A stretch of 64,000 bases of DNA from Podaxis mareebaensis (Eukaryota; Basidiomycota; Agaricomycetes; Agaricales; Agaricaceae), in contig JAEUWP010000562.1 in NCBI GenBank assembly GCA_018524725.1, positions 434,001-498,000 on the forward strand, in the 5' to 3' direction. Under the pieces are notes generated by a model. The model searched no databases, was not told where the DNA came from, and was given only the letters and a program-made list of their open reading frames with translations. Below are positions 55,452 through 64,000 of the stretch, piece after piece (positions within the stretch are counted from its first letter, which is position 1; each line of letters opens with the position of its first letter). The position numbers were made by a program, and so were the translations under genes.

Positions 55452-58400
55452 ATGTCTGTTTTGAATTCTGCTCAGTTCGAGCAGGATATCCAGGACAATG
55501 GCGTAAGTGCCATGGACACCTCCCCAATTTCCCAAGCCGTCGATCCCGCTTTCTTGTCGACAATACCTCCTGCGTCCCATCCCGAACCCGTCCTTCAATC
55601 CCAACTCCTTCAGCCTTCCTCAATATACATCGACAAATCTGATGCTGCAACCACCGTCATGGCCCCGATGCATGTTTCCATGCCCGACCTGACATCCCCT
55701 GCTTTCATTACCCCCATGGAGGCTCTTGATGCTGCTGCCCCTCCAATACAAACCGCTCCTTCCGCCTTTGTTAGCGATTTCGCGCCTCACTCCGACCCTT
55801 TTGCAATGGTCCAACCCATGGAAAATTCCATGAGCATCGAGCTCTCCTCGACTAACCATACCTTATCGGCATCGCCACCTCGATCACAAATTCCATCGCC
55901 AGCTATGCATGGCTCAGCTCCTTCATACCCTCTCGGTGTAACATCATCTCTTGAGTCTGCGTTGGACCTTACAGGCGTTTCTACGGGTCGTAGTCGTGCA
56001 AGCACTTCTGTATCTCCCCCAGCCAATCCCCTTCCATTCTCTCAAGTACCTATCACGGCCCAACAGTCCGTTCCCATCACCTTTACCAATCCAGAACCTG
56101 TCCTCCAAATACCAGAATTAGCCGATCTCCCTCCTGCATCAGAGCCTCATCGCGTCCTCGTTCCTCTGTTGAAGCAGTAAGTGACTCGATTCTCACTTGG
56201 TTCTCATCGTATCAACAACCCCTTTTTTCCTTTTCTAGAATTGCCCAAACAGCTGAATCGGCAGGATACGCTCTGTGGAATCATGATGGCGCTTCCGCCT
56301 CATCGAAAGTTGACGAGTTGAAGGCTAGCATATCAAAAGTTTCTGAAATGTTGGACAGATTAACCGTGTCCAAATCGGACCAATCGCGGAAGCGTTGCGC
56401 GGCAGAGATGGACGAGGGACGCAGCGTGAAAGCTCTCAAAAGGGAACCTCAAGAAGACCTGCCCTTGTCTCTTCCTCAAATTGATCCTTCTATTCCCATT
56501 CCGGCCGAGCAATCGCCAACGTATCCTACACCTCTCTCAGCACATCCCTTGAATAGTGTCACTCGACCGGTTGCGCCTTTGTCTCATTCACATTCACAGC
56601 CGTCTTCACGCGCACCTACACCCCCCAAGGTACCACTCCCTGCTCGCTCCTCCTTCAGTCCGTCCAAATCCAGTGCAGGTCCGAGTTTTCCTTCTTTTAT
56701 GCCGTCCTCTCCTACCGTCGAGTTTCCTCCAAAAATCACGCCTTCGGCTGGTTCTCCCTCTGCCTTTGGCGTTCCTACTACCCCTGGCGCTTCGCAGTGG
56801 AACGGAGCTGTCGCTTCCACCCCACGTCACCATCACTCCTTGTCCGCAGGTGCAATTACATCACCTTTGCAAACAATCCCGATATCATCAGGCGCAAATC
56901 CTGGTATGACTCGTCCTCTGGATGCTTTCCCGCCCAGTGTTCCAGCTGTACCACAGTCAATGGCCACTTCTACAACGTCAACGATCAGTCCTCCGATCGG
57001 TCGCATGTCCCGCTCAGGTTCCATCACCGGTGTTTCTTACAGCAACACATTCTCATTCAATTATACACCCAAAGAAACTTCAAATTGGTCCACACTCCCG
57101 CAACAAACGCAGAATCTACCTCCTACACCTCAGACATCACGATCTCAGTCGCAATCCAACTGGTACTTTGGACCCTCGGAACACTCAGCTCCTTCTGCGT
57201 CACCCTCAACCACCTCGGATGTTTCAAGTACAAGGGCCGGCACGGCGCCTAATACGACAAGAAGTAGTCCAACAGATCCTGACGAAAATGACGATGACCA
57301 CGATTCGGATGGGAGTGAAAGCCAACATAAACCATCCCAGGGCAAGCGGGTCAGCCCGAAACACTTTCGTTAGTCGTATTGAAACTCACTCCTCTCTCCA
57401 GGCATCAAATGATAATCATGGACCAAGCGCATCATCCTCATCTGATGTCCCCGCCGAGTATCGTGCAGAGGTGGACCGAATCTTCTTCGAATACCTCAAC
57501 AAAATCTGTTCGAATCGTGCGTGTCAGAACCAAGAGCGATTGTCACATTATGGTTCTGATCTTTTTGTTTGTTCTTAGTCGATGCTACCGATTCCAAAGG
57601 AGAACCAATCCATCAGACGCTCATGGCCAAGAAAATGCAGCGTTTGGATGAATCTCCGGATTTTCGGCCGTTCAAGTTCCGTATTCAAGCCTTTACCCTT
57701 GCATTTTTGGAGGAGGTGAGTTATTTTTGCCACCAAATCCCATTCTGGGTTGATCTCACCCCTTCCTCTTTATTTGGAAAGCTTGCACGACAAGGTTATC
57801 CTGAGGAGAAAATTCCCATGAAGAAGGTAAGTTTCGCCTCTCAAATCCGTCATTTCGGTCCATCATTAATGCGGTTCAATAGATCCGCAACTACCTCTGG
57901 CGTCAACCCCACATCCTGCGGTTCAACGAGGATGGGAAAAAGGCTAAATCAAAGGGTAATCATATATGGAACATTGAGGCCAAGAAGGCTGGTGATGGAA
58001 AATGGGAATTCAGACCTTTCCATCGAAAGCTCGCGGGCACACCTCCTAGTGTGGCTTACTGCGGTTTGCGCTGGTCGTGGACCCCGCGCATCTGGGATCC
58101 TCAAGCTTCCTGGCAAAACGTCCCTGTCACCTACAGTTCCCCTAATTTACCCTCTTGGCTCTCCTGGAAGGATGATGTACTCTCTGGTGTACCACCGCCC
58201 GATGCTGAGAACTGTACCGTTACCGTTGATGCGAAGGTTCGTGTCTCCTTCACTTGTGATATTGGAAACTCATGCACGCTTCTGCAGTTTGTGATCGATG
58301 GGCAAGAGGGCCACCTTTCGCATACGTTTAATATTACAATTGCCCCTGTGTCCTCAATCGACACAACTTCATTCTCTCGTTCCCGGCGACCTTCTTTGGT

Positions 58401-59131
58401 TGGTGAACCACCGAAACGAAGCACGAGCGACTCCGCACTTTTCCAAGCCCCACAACGGTACGCCACCTCGTCTTCATAGTTCTCGCTATCTTTATACCAA
58501 TTTCGTTCCGTCTCACAGAGCCAAAGCGCGTGCTATGGCTCCCCCTGTTGAGTCTGCTGATACGCGTGTCATTCGCGTCTTGCAGTCCGCGGCCCAGCGC
58601 GTTACGCAAGAGGCAGAATCGCAGTTGGTGTCGGCATCACCTCCCAGGAACGACCTACAAGACCTCGTTAAACAAAAACATGTTCTGGACCAGACCGTGG
58701 ACGCATATGATAAAGCATTGTCGGGCCAAGGTCGCAACGAGACAAACATTTTGGCTGTCGCTGCTCAAAATGTTGTGGTTCAGGCTGCGCATAAGGTTTA
58801 CGCAGACCGGGGTGGTGGCGTTCCACCCCAAAACGAAGCCGCTATACAAAGTGTCACCGTTGGAGAGTTGACAGAAGTCACCCAGGACGCAATTGCTAAA
58901 GCAGTCAAGAGGAACGGAACAGCCTCTACCGAAGTCGACATTGTTGTGACTGCCGCTGGTATTCTTAGGTCGGAATCTGATGCCGCGTCGGTAGCGACTG
59001 CCCAAGCTGGGGTTCAGCCGATTTCGCAACAGGTTCGCTCTTTATCTACGGGAACCCTATCGACAAGGATGAACCCACCCTTGATCAACAGCTATCCTAG
59101 TAATCTCTCGCCTCTTCCCGAGTATTCTTAA
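55452..59131 (+). CDS. Large Ser/Pro-rich protein with helical core and Ig-like (He_PIG-type) module
   Basis: About 1,050 residues in eight or so exons. The first 600 residues are Ser/Pro/Thr-rich and probably disordered, broken by a helical piece (QIAQTAESAGYALWNHDGAS, DELKASISKVSEMLDRL) and a KRCAAEMDEGRSVKALKRE basic patch. The conserved part follows: EYRAEVDRIFFEYLNKICSN, FRPFKFRIQAFTLAFLEE and KIRNYLWRQPHILRFNEDGK, then KGNHIWNIEAKK and AYCGLRWSWTPRIWDPQAS. Next, LPSWLSWKDDVLSGVPP resembles the LPSWLxF...GTP core of putative Ig/cadherin-like domains. The C-terminal 200 residues are helical (IRVLQSAAQRVTQEAESQLV). No signal peptide, so intracellular. Function unknown. Confidence 0.75.
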
Positions 59132-59411
59132 TTGCCTCTTGCCGCTGTTCGAAGGACTATTGCCATTGGTCAGGACGTTTCGAACATTTTCATCATTTTT
59201 TTGGTGTATGTGATACTCTCTTTTCTTTTTGGGCGCGCCGTTTCAGGCTTTGAGGTGTACTGTTGTCTATCCCATTTATTGGTTATGCATGGGACATTGT
59301 TTTGTGATTTGTTATCTTGCATTGTTTCTCTGTGACCTTAGAACTCTCACCCGCATTCTGTTCCTATCTTCTCTATGGCTCTTTTTGGGGGGGATTTTGT
59401 AGTCTTACTAT

Positions 59412-62400
59412 TCATACAAAGGGTGTACCGCATACTTTACATGCAATAGCGTCATACGCATTGAGCAATGTGCAGGCCGTACAGGTTTTCTCAGCCGGCA
59501 ATGGTGTGAATCCGTGCGGTGTATCTTCGCGTGAATCGGAGCTATGATGACGTTTGAGTTCATGTTCGTCGGCTCCACCTGATAAAACTGTTCCTCCGAA
59601 ACCTCGTTCCGTTTCTCTGCGCTTTTTCTTAACCGGTTGTCTCTCCCCAAAATCACTGTCAATCTCGTGCACTTCATTCTCCTCTCGCAATTCCAAAACC
59701 TCGTTAGCAAACAATCGAAGGTCCCCCGCTGTCGCCTCATTGTCATGAAGCTCTTGCCCTCGGAAGAAGAGCCGTTGACAGATGGTGGGTATCTTGAAGC
59801 CTTCCTGAATCTATCAACCACAGTAGTGGATTCCCAAGTTCCTATTCTTAAGCGATGGAACACCTACTTTCACTTTGATGTCCTTAACAGTTGTGTCTTT
59901 CGTGATCGCGATTCCTCGTTTCTCATTCTCGCGTGCTTGACGAAGCCGTTTCGATTGACGTGTCCCATTTTTATTCGAGTATGTGGCGGTGGATCGATGA
60001 TTTGTCAATGTTTTCGTCTTCTCTCCGTGGAACAACTGTACTATTATGTTTGTGCACGCCCATTCCGTTTTCCTGAGTATTTCACACTTGTTTAGTACTT
60101 AGATCAAGATATGAGATGTGACCACTCGCCTTTTAAGGCGACAACCCTCACATACGGGAATATCGGATTCATACAATTTGTCATCACCATTCTGAGGTGC
60201 CTTCTTGAGACCGATGCGTGGCCCACTGTCATATCTAAAAGAGGGGAGAATCATTCGCCATGTGGACCTCAGGAAGACAGATTGTGATGGAAGCTTACAG
60301 GGTCTCCAAAACCTCCCAGTCGCTTCGACGAATGATGGTGGCTGTTATTTCAATGTCTGAAGGACAGTTAGGATCGAGGGTGAGTAACCCATGTTCGCAT
60401 AGGAAAGGGGTATTGTCCAATCTATCAGGACGGTTGTGATCCGCCGGGTTGTTGAGCCATAAAAGCCAACCCCTAAAGAAGTCTAGAGGTATGATGGCAA
60501 AGGAATCGTCTTCCCCTGCGAAGGGCGTATCCTCGTGCATGGACTTGAGCAGAGCCTACAATACACAACGGAATTTAGTAGCATTTTTTTGGATTGCATG
60601 AGTGGCAAACTTTTTCTTCCTCTGCACGTCGTCTTAATTCCCGTTTGTCTTCCTTCGAGATATGAGCCAAGGCATCACACGCAGCGCAAGGCTCTGCATC
60701 GCCACGTAAAGGCTCCCATAGAGGAAATAGTCTCTTTAAGAAGGACACTGCCTAATAGTTTTTTCAAAGGGCACATAAGGTAATGAGACGCTGGAATAAT
60801 CAATCTCGCACCTCTTTAGATATCCTTCGCCGATTTAGACTATTCAGTACCAACGCGCCATGTTCACATAGGACATGATCTCGATATTCGGGTGAGTCTG
60901 GTGCTGGATCTTCTTCTGGAGGTTTGTGCATCCTTGGCTTTAGCAGTCTCCAGTCTACGCGCCTTGATTAGTATCTTTCTTTATGGAAGTATACCTTCCT
61001 TACCTTTGAGCCATTTCTTTGATATCCAATACCCAACGCCTTCTTCGTCTTCGGGAATCTCGTCGAATTCTTTCACCAGTTTGGGATGCTCAATATTGTA
61101 GAGTCGCTCTACAAGGGATATACTGTCAGGAAGGCAACCTTCAAGTGAATATATTGTGACAGATACCTTTGAATTCCAAAAGTACACACTCTTGGCAGAT
61201 GTCTTGGGGTGAAAACAGAGGTTCATACCTACATTTCGTCAATTCTACCATCTTTTGGTAGGCATCCTGTGCAAGGTTATTCGGTGTAAAGGTCATATCT
61301 CACGAGGAGCTTACGCGTCTGATGCGCTTCATATTCTTCGCTTTAGACGGGTCCAACTTTCGATGTCTGCATACAATACTGTCATCCGAACAACTCGGTG
61401 AGCCTCCGCTATCCAGTTCCGCTTTCTTGTCTTCAGTCTCGGATTCCATCATTGCCGAAGTAGGTCTAGCCAAGCTCATACAATCTTGAGTCAACCAGTT
61501 TTGCAGCCACTTCTGGCTGAGGACAACGCAATCCTGGAGTGGATGAGAACCAGACCCCTTTCTCCAATGAGGTAACTCACGTCAGTGGTGGACGTTGCAT
61601 TCCAAGTCCGATAGATGTCCATGACCCGCTGACGGATCGATACAAATCGTTCCTTGATTAACTCCTCCCTAACCAGAAAATTCGAATGAATGGCCAATCA
61701 CAGATCAAGTGCGGGTCCTCACTTCTGAATGAATGATTTACACTCTTCTTCATGGGCCTTATTTAGAGCGTGGACGGATTCTAGTGCTTGCTGAGGAGGT
61801 ATGGGGGTTTCGGTATCTCCATGGCGTTGGTGACTCCGGCGCACATAGATGAGCATGTAGGCATCTCTAGAAGTAATAGTCCTGACAGTATTGTTGGGTT
61901 AGTCAAAGCTTATTCCGTGATCATGCTGGAACTACCTCGGAGAAGATAACGCTGGCTGACTGGTATATACTATTATAAACCAGGCATACAGGGGATGGAG
62001 AGAGATACTCCTACCTAGATTCCGCTTCATCATCACTGACAACCCTGCGTCTCTTCGCGGGACGCTTACTTTGACCACTGCTGGAGGGGATCAGCTAAAG
62101 AAGCAACACCATAAGGGTGCAATCTGGATCACCTAGAGAGATCCTCGCCATCAACTACGATTGGTGCGTCTTTAGAATTCTTCCTGTCTCCGAGCATCTT
62201 GAGTTTGGTTACGGTCTCGTCGTTGAACTGGAACCAGGATTGCCTCCTAAGGATAGAGGTGTCAGATATACTCTGAGACGGTGTGGTACACCTACTCCGT
62301 GTCGTAGACTTGCGCCTCATAGTGACCATGGTAGGCACTCGGTCCCTTATGTAGAAGAATACCCGCCAGTTCGTAAACGTTGGTTTCTCGTTCTTCAGGG

Positions 62401-63990
62401 GTTGGCTCGCCACCATATGTCAGGAATTGGTTCATGTCGAGAGTGGTAGGAAATGAGATCGTATATTTTGACTTCCTCCTTTCCATAGTAGAGAAGTCAT
62501 AGACGAAACGAAGCAAGGAAAAGTGTAGTATTGGTGGCAGTTGGCTCAGCTGAGTATACCTGGTTGCATCCCGCAGATCATTGCATTGCGGACAACGATA
62601 CCTCGACTTTGGGTGAGATGAGACTCTTTGAACGTGAATGGTTGTGCTTACTGGTTGTCGCCCGTCAGTTTCTCTTCACGCAACATCATCATTATACAAT
62701 CCTCAAGTTTGGAGTTATTCTGCCAGGCGTCAATGGTTATCGGGTGGGCTATAATAAATGCCATACCTCAAATCTAATCTCTATCTCCAGAAAATCTGTT
62801 GTCCTTTCCGAACGATAATGACACGTGTCGCAAATTGTGCCATATAACTGTGTCCCTTGGAACTAAAGGATTTATAGAGGTGCGTCGGAGTCAGCATGTT
62901 TGACAACAAACCTGATTGGAAACCAAGGAGCGCAGTTCCGGAACTGACTGCTTTCGGAATTCGGTGTCCAGGTGCGACATGAAAAGCTTTGAGAATCTGA
63001 ACAAGTTTGATGAGAAAGTGGCCAAAATCAAGAAAATAAATGAACTTACTCTTGTGCGTCTTGTTGTTCCGCTGCCCGGAGGTGCAAGCTTTCTACCAAC
63101 GAAGTTGGATTGAAAACTTTGCGTGTACCCTCCTGTAACGCGGTAAATGTAACTTGTAGCTGGAAGAGAGGAGAATCCTGGTCTTGTTCGGAAAGGCTCT
63201 CTAAAAAAGAGGGGGAAGAGGTACCTTTATCGTATCCATTCCTGATTGAAGCTGACACTGATAAACACCCCCACGGAAGGCTAGATTTCGGAACCAGACC
63301 TATGAAGTGATGTTTGTTGGACTTAACGACGAAGAAGTGGGTGAGCGTACCTGTAAGGAAGCATTGGCATAGCAAGTGGCACCTAGATTCTTCAAGTCGA
63401 CCGTGGTCACTGATGCGGCGAAACAAGTCGTTTGTTTTGAACACGCACCCTGAGCCCTACAGGGAGGTCTGATACTCGGTTGTCCTCGATTGGGTTGTAT
63501 CCAGCTGTCGCTATCTTCAAAAATTCTTGCATAACGGTCTCTGGGTAATGACGTGGTGAGCTGACTCCAACCATCATACGCAGGATTGCATACCCTCATC
63601 TTCCCACTTCTCCTGTCCAAGATAGTTGAGACAATTTGGGTTGTCTTTACAGCTCTTCTTCGTACATTTATCTTGCTCGTCGTCTGAGATAACAATGACA
63701 TCGTCCTCTTTGGCCGTTCTATCTTTCTCCTCCGGAGGGGTTGGAGGCGGTTGAGCTTGAGATATTGCATACTTGTTTATGCAGAACGCGTTCATATTCC
63801 TTGCTGACAGTCCGTATGCCGTTAGATAATGTTCCGGAGTAATATCCGCCACCTGAGAAACTTCAGAGCCGACCCAGTTCCATAGGGAAGACTGGGGGCT
63901 CTTTGCAGGTACAAGATAGCGTTTGAGAGATTCTCCTGGGGCAAGGCCTTTGCTCGCGGCGGGACTACGCTTAGGGCGCTTAGGAGGCAT
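59412..63990 (-). CDS. Ubiquitin carboxyl-terminal hydrolase, USP48 type
   Basis: A large deubiquitinase in 15 or more exons. It begins MPPKRPKRSPAASKGLAPGE. The catalytic domain starts VDLKNLGATCYANASLQ, with the nucleophile Cys, and continues FNPTSLVESLHLRAAEQQDA. The His box is LAGILLHKGPSAYHGHYEAQ, followed by FQFNDETVTKL. Middle exons encode DUSP-like domains: QDCVVLSQKWLQNWL with CRHRKLDPSKAKNMKRIR, YWISKKWLK, and FAIIPLDFFRGWLLWLNNPA with FLCEHGLLTLDPNCPSDIE. The C-terminus has a ubiquitin-like part (IAITKDTTVKDIKVKV, PTICQRLFFRGQELHDNEAT) and ends in a C-x2-C-x10-C-x2-C finger, CTACTLLNAYDAIACKVC. The whole gene fits within the window. Confidence 0.88.
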
Positions 63991-64000
63991 ATCGTCAAGA

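Noticed and set aside
1..64000. CRISPR array or prokaryotic operon
   Set aside because: No regularly spaced direct repeats were seen, and the spliced genes show that the DNA is eukaryotic.

Overview
This is a stretch of fungal nuclear DNA, almost certainly from a mushroom-forming basidiomycete (Agaricomycetes). The genes are densely packed, on both strands, and cut by many short introns (mostly 45-65 nt). The encoded proteins include clearly eukaryotic ones (Ran, RPL26, V-ATPase subunit D, NEDD8 E1, Luc7, Bet3, TRAPP, GATOR1, GID), and several resemble basidiomycete versions. The species cannot be named from sequence alone.

Layout: 1-1.6 kb is transposon debris, a Copia RNase H tail with its probable 3' LTR abutting a decayed IS630/Tc1-mariner-type transposase. 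From 1.8 to 20.7 kb come a hypothetical protein, SLT11 (splicing), MET8 (siroheme), RCL1 (18S rRNA processing), UBA3 (neddylation), NPR2 (TORC1 control), OGG1 (DNA repair), a YeeE/YedE-type sulfur transporter, a TMCO4/DUF726 hydrolase, a membrane LEA2 protein and a Zip3/RNF212-like RING protein. A JmjC protein follows (20.9-24.6 kb), then casein kinase 1, a flavin monooxygenase, GID4, an MFS transporter, Ran GTPase, an unrecognised gene, an FRG1 homologue, RPL26 and VMA8. A 1.6-kb cluster of six tRNA genes (two Phe, four Ser) lies at 43.0-44.6 kb. Next are XAP5, mitochondrial uS13, BET3, BUD23 and BCS1. A 2-kb gene-poor stretch with a foldback element (51-53 kb) precedes LUC7, a large protein with an Ig-like module, and a complete USP48-type deubiquitinase.

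Most genes are unrelated housekeeping functions and do not form a metabolic cluster. Several are head-to-head pairs with short shared promoters (SLT11/MET8, RCL1/UBA3, NPR2/OGG1, Zip3-like/JmjC, FRG1/RPL26, XAP5/uS13m). Functional themes recur: RNA processing (SLT11, RCL1, LUC7, BUD23, XAP5), ubiquitin-family control (UBA3, GID4, USP48, Zip3-like) and nutrient signalling (NPR2, GID4, CK1). The most notable structural points are three GC-AG introns whose reading frames demand a non-GT donor, a ribosomal-protein intron placed exactly before the stop codon, and Ser tRNA genes that differ only at the wobble base and by an intron. Exon limits were worked out by hand from reading frame and family conservation. 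Gene ends are reliable where a family was recognised; individual junctions are less certain.
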